A stretch of 57,831 bases of DNA from assembly GCA_017645275.1 (NCBI GenBank), contig JAGCPH010000051.1, positions 1 to 57,831 of the forward strand, written 5' to 3'. A program made the position numbers and the translations under genes. Positions 47,091 through 55,375 of this stretch are shown in pieces. The notes below the pieces were generated by a model. That model saw only the letters and a program-made list of their open reading frames with translations, ran no database searches and was not told where the DNA came from. Position 1 is the first letter of the stretch, and each line of letters begins with the position of its first letter. The stretch comes from Bacteroidales bacterium. GTDB lineage: Bacteria > Bacteroidota > Bacteroidia > Bacteroidales > F082.

Positions 47091-48470
47091 CTATTTATTG
47101 TTATTTATAAATTTGCTCTTGACATAATTTTCGATTTTTTCGCGTCCCCAAGTCTTCTCCATGATTTGGAGTGACTTCTCGACTTTCATGCTTTTGCGAG
47201 ACTCCATGTTGCGTTGGATGAAGATGCAGTCGGTTAGTTTGCAGCCGTTGCAGACTATGTCTTCGGCGAGTGCGTTACATGACGGAGCGCCGCATATTCC
47301 GCAGTCGATTTGTGGAAGCAGCTTCTCCAGAATCTTGATTTTGTTCATCTTCACCAATGCCTTGTTGAAGTCGGGGTCGAGACTTATAGAGCGAGGTTCG
47401 ACGTCTTCGACCATGATGTTTTCCATCAGATAATCGTGTTCTTCTTCCACTTCTTTGGCGCGTGTCAGCTCGCCGCGGCGTTCTTTGCCTGCCACGTAAC
47501 GGGCGCGGTTAAACATACGCTCGCAGGTCAGGAACCTGTTGTTATATGTGAGGATGCCGCCTGGACAGCTCTGGTCGCAGGCACGCAACTCGAGGAAGTC
47601 GACGCCCTCGACCTCGTCATTTTCAACCTTTTCCAGGAATTCTATCACGTTGTTGATGCCGTCGATCGACAATGAGTGCTCGGCTATCGAGAGACGGCGT
47701 TCGCCGTTTGTCAATGATGTGAGGATGCTGTCGGATGTGAGCTGTGCGATAGGCAGTTTCACCTCCTTATAGTCGTGACCTTGTTCTTTTATCTTTTTAT
47801 AAACGCGGTTGTAGAGCGAGTCCATGTTGATGACGCCGTCGACTGACGAACGTGTCTCGCCGACTGGGCTTTTCACTGCTGCTATCTTGGCGGCGCATGG
47901 CGTGACGTAGAACACTCCGATGTCTTCCGGACGCCAGCCTTCTTTCTCGAGTTTCTGGCGGATAAACAACGCTGTGATGTCGAGTGGCGCCTTGATAGGC
48001 ATGATGTTGTCGACCAATCCAGGAAACTTCACCTGTATCAGTCGGACGATGGCCGGGCAGAACGACGAGATGAGCGGTTTGTTGTTGCCTTCGCGCTCCA
48101 TCTGGTTCTTTTTCTCGGTGTATAAAGGCGTTGATATCTCAGTCTCGATGACGTGCTGGAAGCCTATCTCGTTGAGTATGGCATAAATTCGCGACACGCT
48201 GATATCGTCTTTGAACTGGCCGAGGAAGACCGCAGGGACAAGTGCGACGCGGCATGGGAATTTGAAGATTTCCTCGAAGTCGTCTTGTTTGACGAACACG
48301 GCTTTATGCGGACAAGCGATGAAACACTCGCCGCAGTCGATGCAGCGGTTCTCGTTGATATGCGCTTTGCCGTCGCGCACGCGGATAGCCTCGGTGGGGC
48401 AGACCCTCATGCAGTGCGAGCAGCCTTCGCAAACGGTTTCGTTGATCTGTAGTGCGTGAAAAAATACCAT
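47091..48470 (-). CDS. Degenerate [FeFe]-hydrogenase-like iron-sulfur protein, probable sensor
   Basis: A 459-residue cytosolic protein. An N-terminal two-cluster ferredoxin (Cys14, 17, 20, 24 and Cys43, 46, 49, 53) is followed by the hydrogenase large-subunit domain. Its H-cluster motifs are altered: SSFCPA (Cys138), VTPCAAK (Cys192) and RACDQSCPGG (Cys298, Cys302). These keep the four Cys that hold the H-cluster, but the Cys that relays protons in catalytic enzymes (first C of TSCCP) is Phe137. A C-terminal four-Cys domain (CGICGAPSC, Cys390 on) follows. This fits the sensory HsfB-type group rather than an H2-producing enzyme. It is the last specific gene of the sensor operon. Confidence 0.85.
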   Translation of the reverse strand: MVFFHALQINETVCEGCSHCMRVCPTEAIRVRDGKAHINENRCIDCGECFIACPHKAVFVKQDDFEEIFKFPCRVALVPAVFLGQFKDDISVSRIYAILNEIGFQHVIETEISTPLYTEKKNQMEREGNNKPLISSFCPAIVRLIQVKFPGLVDNIMPIKAPLDITALFIRQKLEKEGWRPEDIGVFYVTPCAAKIAAVKSPVGETRSSVDGVINMDSLYNRVYKKIKEQGHDYKEVKLPIAQLTSDSILTSLTNGERRLSIAEHSLSIDGINNVIEFLEKVENDEVEGVDFLELRACDQSCPGGILTYNNRFLTCERMFNRARYVAGKERRGELTRAKEVEEEHDYLMENIMVEDVEPRSISLDPDFNKALVKMNKIKILEKLLPQIDCGICGAPSCNALAEDIVCNGCKLTDCIFIQRNMESRKSMKVEKSLQIMEKTWGREKIENYVKSKFINNNK

Positions 48471-48497
48471 AATCCTAATCTTTTAATTTAATAATTG

Positions 48498-48523
48498 TAC
48501 AGACGTACGGCCATACGTCTCTA
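48498..48523. repeat. Palindrome AGACGTACGGCCATACGTCT
   Basis: A near-perfect 20-base palindrome at 48501-48520 between the small HATPase gene and the hydrogenase-like gene. It matches the palindrome at 49322 in the pattern AGACGYACGGCCRTRCGTCT. No T-run follows. Confidence 0.7.
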
Positions 48524-48934
48524 TCCCAAATTAACCTCCATCTCGACTGTCGTGCCGACTCCCACTGTTGACTGAACGTTTAGGCGGTCGACGTTTTTCT
48601 TGATGTTTGGGAGGCCCATGCCGGCGCCGAAACCCATGTTGCGGACTTCTGGCGAGGCGGTGCTGTTGCCTTCCTGCATTGCCCAGTCGATGTCGGGGAT
48701 GCCTGGACCTTTGTCGATGACACGGACGAGTATCTTGCCAGCGTCGATGTCGGCGGTGACGACACCGCCGTAGGCATGAGCGATAGCGTTGACTTCGGCC
48801 TCGTAGAGGGCGACAACGACGCGTTTCACTATCGACGGGTTCACGTTGAGTTGCTTCAACGTCTTCTTTATCGAGCTTGATGCCGAGCCAGCATTGACGA
48901 AATCGCCTTCAACCACTGTATATTCCAAATGCAT
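48521..48934 (-). CDS. Small HATPase, anti-sigma/RsbW-like
   Basis: A 137-residue stand-alone GHKL ATPase: N box EAEVNAIAHA, G1 box DKGPGIPD and G2 box GFGAGMGLPNIKK. Such proteins act as serine kinases or nucleotide-switch partners, as in RsbW and SpoIIAB. In hydrogenase-sensor clusters of other anaerobes a protein like this accompanies the HsfB-type hydrogenase. 25 bases separate it from the DRTGG gene before it. Confidence 0.85.
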   Translation of the reverse strand: MHLEYTVVEGDFVNAGSASSSIKKTLKQLNVNPSIVKRVVVALYEAEVNAIAHAYGGVVTADIDAGKILVRVIDKGPGIPDIDWAMQEGNSTASPEVRNMGFGAGMGLPNIKKNVDRLNVQSTVGVGTTVEMEVNLG

Positions 48935-48959
48935 ATTAGTTACCAGTTATTTGTTGTTG

Positions 48960-49304
48960 TTAATAAATAGGTTTCAATCCGGCTTCCCAGAGCAGGCCGC
49001 ATGCCTTGAACATCGAGTATTCGCATTCCATGAGGACCATGCCCTCGTCTTCAGCGAGCTCTATCATCTCTTCGGTCGGTTTCTTTTTTCTTACGAAAAC
49101 TATGATGTCGAGGTTGCCCATCTCGCATGTGCGGATGGTCTGCATGGTGCAGAGACCCGTGACAATCATCGGGAAGTTGTCGCCAAGGGTGAGGATGTCG
49201 GACATCAGGTCAGAGGCGAAGACTTTGTCCTGCTCCTCGTCGAGACGGTCTTCGCCACAGATTACTTTGGCGTTCAATACGTTGGCTATTTCTGATAATT
49301 TCAT
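48960..49304 (-). CDS. DRTGG-domain protein, second copy
   Basis: A 114-residue single-domain protein (MKLSEIANVLNAKVICGEDRL..., FASDLMSDILTLG, MVLMECEYSMFKACGLLWEAG) of the DRTGG type found also in phosphotransacetylase and CBS proteins. It resembles the protein at 50671. A ligand-binding or signalling role is likely but unproved. Confidence 0.8.
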   Translation of the reverse strand: MKLSEIANVLNAKVICGEDRLDEEQDKVFASDLMSDILTLGDNFPMIVTGLCTMQTIRTCEMGNLDIIVFVRKKKPTEEMIELAEDEGMVLMECEYSMFKACGLLWEAGLKPIY

Positions 49305-49321
49305 ATTTTTTATTTTTGTTG

Positions 49322-49341
49322 AGACGCACGGCCGTGCGTCT
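49322..49341. repeat. Perfect palindrome AGACGCACGGCCGTGCGTCT
   Basis: A perfect 20-base palindrome in the 42-base gap between the DRTGG and HATPase genes. It shares its pattern with the one at 48501, 820 bases away, in the same operon. Confidence 0.8.
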
Positions 49342-49346
49342 TTACG

Positions 49347-49895
49347 TTATTCGTTGTAATGGATTTCTTCCAAATTTTCCTGAATCATCTCCTTCAGGTA
49401 TTTCATGATATTGATGTCGTTCATCGACATTCCGTCGAGGGCTTCTTTGATTTCATCGGTGTCGAACACGAATTCGCCTTCGTCGGTGATGTGTTTGTAG
49501 ATGAAATGTATGTCTTCGTGGGCGGCAAACAGCATCACGAGGGTGCCCGAGAGGTCGCCCATTGGCGGACGGTCGATGTTGTCGTGCTGGAACCAGAAGT
49601 TGAGCACGGTGCCTTTGCCGACCTCACTCTCAATCTTCATGCCACCACCGCAGTTCTCGGTGTTCATTTTTATTAAAGGTAATCCGAGGCCCACTTTACG
49701 TGTTGTTCTAGACGTCGTCCATGGGTCGGTGACCTTGGCGAGAAACTCCGGCGACATGCCTTTGCCGTTGTCTTTGATGGTGAAGGCATAGATGTTGTCC
49801 TTCAAGCTGTCTTTGATGGTCAGCTCGACGAGTGTGGAGTTGGCTGCGGTGGAGTTCTCCATCAGGTCATATACATGTAATGCTAATTCTTTCAT
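49347..49895 (-). CDS. HATPase-domain protein with C-terminal extension
   Basis: A 182-residue protein: GHKL ATPase domain (N box DLMENSTAANST, G1 DNGKGMSPEFL, G2 KVGLGLPLIKMNT) in the first 110 residues, followed by a 70-residue helical tail ending LEEIHYNE. It has no receiver or dimerisation part, so it needs a partner. It overlaps the PHP gene by four bases. Confidence 0.85.
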   Translation of the reverse strand: MKELALHVYDLMENSTAANSTLVELTIKDSLKDNIYAFTIKDNGKGMSPEFLAKVTDPWTTSRTTRKVGLGLPLIKMNTENCGGGMKIESEVGKGTVLNFWFQHDNIDRPPMGDLSGTLVMLFAAHEDIHFIYKHITDEGEFVFDTDEIKEALDGMSMNDINIMKYLKEMIQENLEEIHYNE

Positions 49896-50668
49896 CCGAA
49901 TAAAAGTTGTAGTTTTTCTTTGGGTTCAGTGTCGACGTAGCGGCCGTCTTCGCCGTGCAATGTCTTGCGGAACTCGTCGAAGGTGAGGTCGTACATATGG
50001 AACACGCAGTGCACCTCGCCGATGATATGCAGGAAGTGCGCGTCGCTGCTCTTGGTGAACATGAACTTCTTTAAATATGCGAATTTCTTCAAAAAATCGG
50101 GCTTGGTGACGTGCTTTGAGATCTCGAGCGCGTCAGCTTTCAAATCTGGCGGGATGAAACCGAGTTGCGACATCAGTGACGACGCCGGCTTGTTGACGTG
50201 CGCTGGCACAAACAAACCGCCTATCTCGTGCACCTTGTCGTAAAGCATGTCGAGGTCGCAGTCGAGTGCCGACCACAGCAGCCAAGGCTCGTCGCCGACG
50301 ATCTCCTCGTCTTTGTCAACGATAAGTTGGTAGCCGAACTTCTCCTCATCGAGAGGGATGTGCGGCAGATGCTCGTCGAGGAACTCCTGGAACTTGTCGA
50401 GCTGTTCGTCGGTCTCGAAGTAGGCGAGGGCATGAGCCTCCTCCTGTGTGGTTATCTCCACGCCTCCGATGACTAACAAACCCTGCTCGCGGCCTATCTG
50501 CTGCGTCACCTTAACCTGTCGGGTGCTGTTGTGGTCGCAGATGGCAATCATATCGAGATGCAGCTTCTTCGCCTGTTCCACGATGGCAGCGGGCGACATG
50601 TAGATGTCACCGCACGGCGAGAGCACCGTGTGAATATGAAGGTCGGCTCGATATGATTTTAATTCCAC
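49892..50668 (-). CDS. PHP-domain protein
   Basis: A 258-residue protein of the polymerase and histidinol phosphatase (PHP) fold. ADLHIHTVLSPCGDIYMSP carries the first HxH metal pair, AICDHNS the next ligand, and PAHVNKP and SSDAHFLHIIGE further ones. Known relatives are phosphoesterases; the substrate here is unknown. It lies between the first DRTGG gene and the HATPase gene in the redox-sensing operon. Confidence 0.85.
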   Translation of the reverse strand: MELKSYRADLHIHTVLSPCGDIYMSPAAIVEQAKKLHLDMIAICDHNSTRQVKVTQQIGREQGLLVIGGVEITTQEEAHALAYFETDEQLDKFQEFLDEHLPHIPLDEEKFGYQLIVDKDEEIVGDEPWLLWSALDCDLDMLYDKVHEIGGLFVPAHVNKPASSLMSQLGFIPPDLKADALEISKHVTKPDFLKKFAYLKKFMFTKSSDAHFLHIIGEVHCVFHMYDLTFDEFRKTLHGEDGRYVDTEPKEKLQLLFG

Positions 50669-50670
50669 AA

Positions 50671-51009
50671 TTACTTGTTGTTCAAAAGGTTATAAACCAA
50701 TCCTGCGATCTCGAATGTCGGCAATGATGTCTGGAGAATCGGCAACTCTTCCTCGTTGGCTTGGTTGATGGTGTCTTCGTTGGCACCGAGGTCTTTAACA
50801 AGGATGACGCATGACATCTCTTTGAGCGATGCCACTGCCATCACGTTTTTGTGTGTCTGGAGGGTGATCCAGATGTTGCCTTCCTGTGCGTTACCCATCA
50901 CGTCGCTGAGGAGGTCGCTAATGTAGCAGCCGTCGATTTCGCGGTCGAGGCCGTTTTTGCCTGCCAGGACCTTAAGTCCCAGTTTATCAACTAATTCTTG
51001 TACTTTCAT
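50671..51009 (-). CDS. DRTGG-domain protein, first copy
   Basis: A 112-residue single DRTGG-type domain (MKVQELVDKLGLKVLAG, GCYISDLLSDVMGNAQEG, SLPTFEIAGLVYNLL). First gene of the operon; two bases separate it from the PHP gene. It has a clear promoter 38 bases upstream. The protein at 48960 is its paralogue. Confidence 0.82.
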   Translation of the reverse strand: MKVQELVDKLGLKVLAGKNGLDREIDGCYISDLLSDVMGNAQEGNIWITLQTHKNVMAVASLKEMSCVILVKDLGANEDTINQANEEELPILQTSLPTFEIAGLVYNLLNNK

Positions 51010-51046
51010 TTTATTTTTGAGTTAAATTTTTGTCAAATAAAGACTG

Positions 51047-51078
51047 CAAATATACAGATTTTTTTACACTTTTACAAA
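51047..51078 (-). promoter_or_regulatory. Promoter of the hydrogenase-sensor operon
   Basis: On the minus strand TTTG (51075-51078), 20 bases, and TATATTTG (51047-51054): both boxes of the Bacteroidota promoter at the standard distance. This is the clearest promoter in the window. Confidence 0.75.
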
Positions 51079-51086
51079 TTTTTTCA

Positions 51087-53315
51087 TCAGAAAAGCAATT
51101 CAACCTCCAGGCCCACGCTCCATGGCGACGGGTTGTTGTCGGGAGTTCCGATTATCGGGTCTTTCTTGGTGATGACATCCGAGAGACGGTAAGTGCCTGA
51201 TACTCCGAGGTTTATCTGTCCAAGTAAGGTATAATATAAGCGTGTGTTGATGCCATATTCAAACAGATTCATGTCCTTGCAACCACGCAGATTGGTAACG
51301 ACTTTTTCGTTGTAAGGATGAGTCTGATTGCCGTTTTCGTCGTACCATTTAACTTTTTCGACAAGATGTATATTTCTTGTGCAGTTGATGCCGCCGTAAA
51401 CGCCAAGGTCCCACATCAGGCCGTTGCGGATGATCTCGATACGCTGCATCAGCTCCAAACGGATTTGCGTGTTTTTCATCGTGGTTTTGCGGCTATTGAC
51501 GTAGATTACCTCTGGAATCGAGTCTTTGGTGATGAAGTTGTTGAAATCGAAGCTTATGCCGAAGCCTAATTTATAAGCTTTGCCATACAGCGAACGTAAT
51601 CCTAATGCTAGATGGTTGCTGACATTCCAGGTGTTGTTCGGTAGGATGACATCGTAGCGGATATAGAACGATGACTGCCAGTTTTCCTTGCGGATGTTAG
51701 GCATAGTGCCATTGTGGCTAGTCTTCTCATCGGTGAGCAGACAAATCTCGTCGCCATTGCCGCTGACAGGGCATGTGGCGTAGCTGCCGCAATAGGACAC
51801 GTTGAGTTTCTTGCCTTGGCCTAAGTCTTTGTTTTTCAATATTATACCTCTTGGCTTAGCCTCGGTTTGATAATATCCGAGAAGAACGCCGTCGTCGCCT
51901 TCAACGCTAATGAAAACATATTGGTTTTCAACGATTTCCTTGAAAGTGATGCGTATGCCGTCTTTTTCCTGCACGAGGTTAAACAATGGCACTTTTTCTT
52001 CGATATCGCCGGTGAAATAAGCGGCTTGTGGCACTCCATAACCGAAGGCGTAGTCGAAGTAAGGGTAGAGGTCGCACGATTTCTCGATTTCGTCCTTCAT
52101 CTGAAGTGCGGTAAGGTCGCGGCGAGTCTGCCAGGCACATGCTGCGAAGCCTGTTGTGAGTGGGCTGGAGAACGAGGTGCCGTCAGCCTCGGTGAAGCCG
52201 CCGCTCGGGGCTGCCACTTGTGCGTGACCGAATGCCACCACGTTAGGTTTCATACGTTTGTCGGCGCTCGGACCGTAAGAGCTGAACGAGATATGACGAT
52301 AACGGTCGAGGTCGTCGTTGATGCCGCCGACGCATATCACGTTCTCGGCATCCGATGGTGTGACGATGGTCATCCAGTGTCTGTCGTCGCCCTCGTTGCC
52401 TGCAGAACAGCATATCAGGATGCCTTTCTCGACGGCTTTGTTGGCTGCTTTTGCCACGTATGACTGGCCGTCCATGTCCTTGGTCCAGTAGCGTTGCTTG
52501 CCGTAGCCCAGCGAGCTGTTGATGACGTTGGCTCCGTTTTTGTCGGCCCATTCGGCACCCATTTCCCACCATATCTCTTCTTTGAAAGGCTCCGGGTTGA
52601 TCTCGGTACGGGCGAGCAAAAACTCGGCTCCAGTGGCGAGACCCATCTTCTGTCCGTCGGCGTTGATGCCGGCGATGCAGCTCAGCACCATGGTGCCGTG
52701 TGAGCTCCAGCCGTAGACGTCTTCTTTCTTATTCGGGAAGTTATATGTTGCGATGATGCGGTGGTCGTCGCGGATATGCTTGAAAGCAGGGTGTGTGTCG
52801 ACGCCCGGGAAGCCTCCGTCAAGGACGCATATACGCATGCCAGTGCCGTCGATGCCTTTTGCGAGGAAATACTCGCCTCCGAAGCGTTTCACCTGGTCGG
52901 TGAGGATGTTGTCAGGATCGATTTCAACCTCTTCGTCGGTGGTGACTACGCTTGCCTCGACCCATTCCGATGAAATCTGCTGCACCTTTGCCACAAAAGG
53001 CAGCTGTGCGATGAGCGCGGCGTTCTCGGCTGTTGCATCCACGCCAAGGGCGTTGAGCCATCTAGACTCGCCCAAAACCTCTGAGCAGTAGCCACTTACG
53101 GTATTTACGTAAGTGCTATTGACAGGGTAGTTGCTGATGTCGTAGAGGTCGGCGCCGCATTGCTCGTAGCGGGCTATTGCCTTCGCATCGAAATATTCAT
53201 AAGGGTCAAAACTTGTGTCGTTCTTGTCGGTGAAAAACACCCAATAAGTGTTGTTTTGTGCCATCGCCACATTGAAAATCAAGGCGATGACGGAAGTGAT
53301 AAAAAGCTTTTGCAT
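51087..53315 (-). CDS. Secreted subtilisin-like S8 protease with barrel-like C-terminus
   Basis: A 742-residue protein. Signal peptide (QKLFITSVIALIFNVAMAQ), an N-terminal propeptide-like part, then an S8 domain with Asp166 (CVLDGGF), His206 (SSHGTMV), Asn307 (SAGNEGD) and Ser381 (DGTSFSSP). After residue 470 the sequence changes to alternating polar and hydrophobic strands with Gly and Tyr (INTRLYYTLLGQINLGVSGTYRLSD) and ends WSVGLEVELLF with a terminal Phe, as in outer-membrane barrels. No T9SS tail is seen. ATG 53315 is used; the in-frame TTG at 53324 is less likely. 77 bases precede the sensor operon, which has its own promoter. Confidence 0.85.
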   Translation of the reverse strand: MQKLFITSVIALIFNVAMAQNNTYWVFFTDKNDTSFDPYEYFDAKAIARYEQCGADLYDISNYPVNSTYVNTVSGYCSEVLGESRWLNALGVDATAENAALIAQLPFVAKVQQISSEWVEASVVTTDEEVEIDPDNILTDQVKRFGGEYFLAKGIDGTGMRICVLDGGFPGVDTHPAFKHIRDDHRIIATYNFPNKKEDVYGWSSHGTMVLSCIAGINADGQKMGLATGAEFLLARTEINPEPFKEEIWWEMGAEWADKNGANVINSSLGYGKQRYWTKDMDGQSYVAKAANKAVEKGILICCSAGNEGDDRHWMTIVTPSDAENVICVGGINDDLDRYRHISFSSYGPSADKRMKPNVVAFGHAQVAAPSGGFTEADGTSFSSPLTTGFAACAWQTRRDLTALQMKDEIEKSCDLYPYFDYAFGYGVPQAAYFTGDIEEKVPLFNLVQEKDGIRITFKEIVENQYVFISVEGDDGVLLGYYQTEAKPRGIILKNKDLGQGKKLNVSYCGSYATCPVSGNGDEICLLTDEKTSHNGTMPNIRKENWQSSFYIRYDVILPNNTWNVSNHLALGLRSLYGKAYKLGFGISFDFNNFITKDSIPEVIYVNSRKTTMKNTQIRLELMQRIEIIRNGLMWDLGVYGGINCTRNIHLVEKVKWYDENGNQTHPYNEKVVTNLRGCKDMNLFEYGINTRLYYTLLGQINLGVSGTYRLSDVITKKDPIIGTPDNNPSPWSVGLEVELLF

Positions 53316-53381
53316 TGTTTTCAAAATTTGCGTAAAATTAAAAAAATCTTTGATACGAAAAACAAATTATTCAAAATTTCG

Positions 53382-53389
53382 TAATTTTG
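53382..53389 (+). promoter_or_regulatory. -7 promoter box of the transporter gene
   Basis: TAATTTTG fits TAnnTTTG and ends four bases before ATG 53394, which again implies an mRNA without a leader. No TTTG at the usual -33 distance. Confidence 0.5.
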
Positions 53390-53393
53390 CACT

Positions 53394-54263
53394 ATGATTT
53401 ATCTCATTTTAGCGATATTGTTCTCCACGGGCGTCTTCGTCGCGATGAGGCTGTTTGAGAAGTTCAAGCTCGACAACCATCAGGCGCTGATGTGGAACTA
53501 TGTGTTCGCCACAGGCACGGGGTTTGTCGTCTGCGAGAAGTTCGACACCTTGCCGCAATTGGTTGCCGAGCCATGGTTCGGGCTGTCGTTTATTACAGGA
53601 TTCTGGTTTATCTTCACCTACTTATTAATGGCTGCATCCACGCAGCGTTCGGGCGTGACGGTGACATCGCTGTCGAGCAAGATTTCGGTTGTGCTGCCGA
53701 TTCTGGCGGGTGTGATATTTTTCAGCGAGTCGCTGAATTTAGTGGCGACGATAGGAATTGTGCTGGCATTGGTGGCGCTGGTTCTTGTGGTAGGCGGAAA
53801 GAAGGATTCAGGCAATGTGAATAAAAATTGGCTGTTGCCGATTCTTATATTTTTCGGTACCGGAACTGGCGACATCCTCATGAAAATCACTGAGCAGCAG
53901 CATACTTGCGGCGACATGGGATTTATGATAGCGTTCATCTATTTTGTGGCGCTGGTTTTTGGAATCATCATCGTTGTGAGTGATATAATCCGTGGCAAAT
54001 CAAAATGGCAGTGGAAGAACTCCATCGGAGGTATTATGCTAGGCGTAATCAATTATTTCTCAACGTATTGCGTGTATAATGCCATGCGCTATTTCGACAA
54101 CGTGGTGCTGTTCCCGATCTACAACATCGGGGTGGTGAGCCTCACCGCCGTTATCGGCTGGCTGGCATTTAAAGAGAAGCTCACCTGGAAGAACTACCTC
54201 GGCCTCGCAATAGCGATTATTGCTGTGATTTTGATAGCTTTCAGAACGGAGGTCGTGCGATGA
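53394..54263 (+). CDS. EamA-family transporter
   Basis: A 289-residue inner-membrane protein with ten hydrophobic helices arranged as two EamA repeats (for example LVATIGIVLALVALVLVVGG ends the first and NYLGLAIAIIAVILIAF the second). The drug/metabolite transporter superfamily moves small metabolites; the substrate is unknown. It overlaps queH by four bases (ATGA), so the two are expressed together. A link to queuosine precursors is possible but unproved. Confidence 0.85.
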   Translation: MIYLILAILFSTGVFVAMRLFEKFKLDNHQALMWNYVFATGTGFVVCEKFDTLPQLVAEPWFGLSFITGFWFIFTYLLMAASTQRSGVTVTSLSSKISVVLPILAGVIFFSESLNLVATIGIVLALVALVLVVGGKKDSGNVNKNWLLPILIFFGTGTGDILMKITEQQHTCGDMGFMIAFIYFVALVFGIIIVVSDIIRGKSKWQWKNSIGGIMLGVINYFSTYCVYNAMRYFDNVVLFPIYNIGVVSLTAVIGWLAFKEKLTWKNYLGLAIAIIAVILIAFRTEVVR

Positions 54264-54841
54264 AAAAGAAGTTCGAATTGGAAGTGCCTGGCGGAGCGAC
54301 GAAAGTGCTGCTTCACTCCTGTTGCGCGCCATGCTCGTCGGCCATTATCGAATGCATGATGCAGCACGGCATCACGCCGACGATTTTCTATTGCAACCCT
54401 AACATCTATCCTTTGGAGGAATACGAGATTCGCAAAAACGAGTGCACACGCTATGCCCAGTCGCTCGGTTTGGATATCATTGACGACGACTACGATCATG
54501 AAAATTGGCGTGCTGAGATGGCGGGACTGGAAGACGAGCCAGAGAGGGGTGGACGCTGCCTTAAGTGCTTCAAATACAGACTGTTACGTACTGTGCAATA
54601 TGCTCACGAACATGGTTTTTCGGTCATAACCACGACGCTTGCTTCAAGTCGTTGGAAGAGCCTCGAACAGATTGAGGAAGCAGGAAATTTTGCTGCCTCA
54701 CATTACCCCGATGTGACCTTTTGGGCGCAGAACTGGCGCAAGGGTGGCCTGAGCGAGCGAAGGCTTGAAATCATTAAAGAATATGGTTTTTACAACCAGA
54801 GATATTGCGGATGTGAGTTCTCGATTCGCAGCGAAAAATAA
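54260..54841 (+). CDS. queH: Epoxyqueuosine reductase QueH
   Basis: A 193-residue enzyme of the QueH (DUF208) family that reduces epoxyqueuosine to queuosine in tRNA. Cys pair HSCCAPCSS at the N-terminus, CNPNIYPLEEYEIRKNE, GGRCLKCFKYRL and the final GFYNQRYCGCEFS supply the Cys that bind the iron-sulfur cluster. It is an alternative to the unrelated QueG. Coupled to the EamA gene. Confidence 0.94.
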   Translation: MKKKFELEVPGGATKVLLHSCCAPCSSAIIECMMQHGITPTIFYCNPNIYPLEEYEIRKNECTRYAQSLGLDIIDDDYDHENWRAEMAGLEDEPERGGRCLKCFKYRLLRTVQYAHEHGFSVITTTLASSRWKSLEQIEEAGNFAASHYPDVTFWAQNWRKGGLSERRLEIIKEYGFYNQRYCGCEFSIRSEK

Positions 54842-54877
54842 ATTTTCCAAAATATTTTTTTATATAGAAAAGATTTG

Positions 54878-54885
54878 TATATTTG
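54878..54885 (+). promoter_or_regulatory. -7 promoter box of the hydrogenase operon
   Basis: TATATTTG fits TAnnTTTG in the 116-base gap between queH and the hydrogenase genes, 72 bases before the first ATG. No TTTG at the usual -33 distance. Confidence 0.5.
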
Positions 54886-54957
54886 CCAAATGATAAAATA
54901 GGTTGAATTTTGAAGTAAATTATTCATAAATCATTCATTAACATAATTTTACGAAAT

Positions 54958-55347
54958 ATGGCAAAAGTAAAATCTTTGGCAGAATTGAAGGCCATGAGAG
55001 AGAAATTACAGTCAAATCTCGACCTTCGTGAAAAGAGCAACAACCCTGACTCATTGGTTCAGGTGAAAGTTGCTATGGCAACCTGCGGTATCGCCGCCGG
55101 CGCAAAACAGGTCATGGAACACATGATGGAGAAGGCTGACGAGTTGAAACTCGCTATCGTTTTCACCCAGACAGGCTGCATGGGCTACTGCCACGCAGAA
55201 CCAACCATCGAGGTTAAGGTTCCTGGCAAAGACCCGATCGTTTTTGGTCATGTCGACAACAAACGCGCTGACGAGATTCTTACCAAGTACGTCATGAACA
55301 ACGAGTTGGTGGAAGGCGTCATCCCGGTCAACTATGAGAAAATTTAA
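54958..55347 (+). CDS. Thioredoxin-like [2Fe-2S] subunit, HndB type
   Basis: A 129-residue protein: a short helical N-terminus, then a thioredoxin-like ferredoxin domain with MATCGIAAGAKQV and TQTGCMGYCHAEP, which give three Cys of the cluster-binding set. It resembles the HndB-type subunit of NADP/NAD-linked [FeFe] hydrogenases. It is first in the operon; no NuoE-type (HydC/HndA) gene is seen before it. Confidence 0.82.
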   Translation: MAKVKSLAELKAMREKLQSNLDLREKSNNPDSLVQVKVAMATCGIAAGAKQVMEHMMEKADELKLAIVFTQTGCMGYCHAEPTIEVKVPGKDPIVFGHVDNKRADEILTKYVMNNELVEGVIPVNYEKI

Positions 55348-55375
55348 TCATTCATTCTAAACTGGAGGATATAAT

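Noticed and set aside
47091-48470. Catalytic hydrogenase
   Set aside because: The proton-relay Cys is missing and the neighbours are signalling proteins, so a sensor is more likely.
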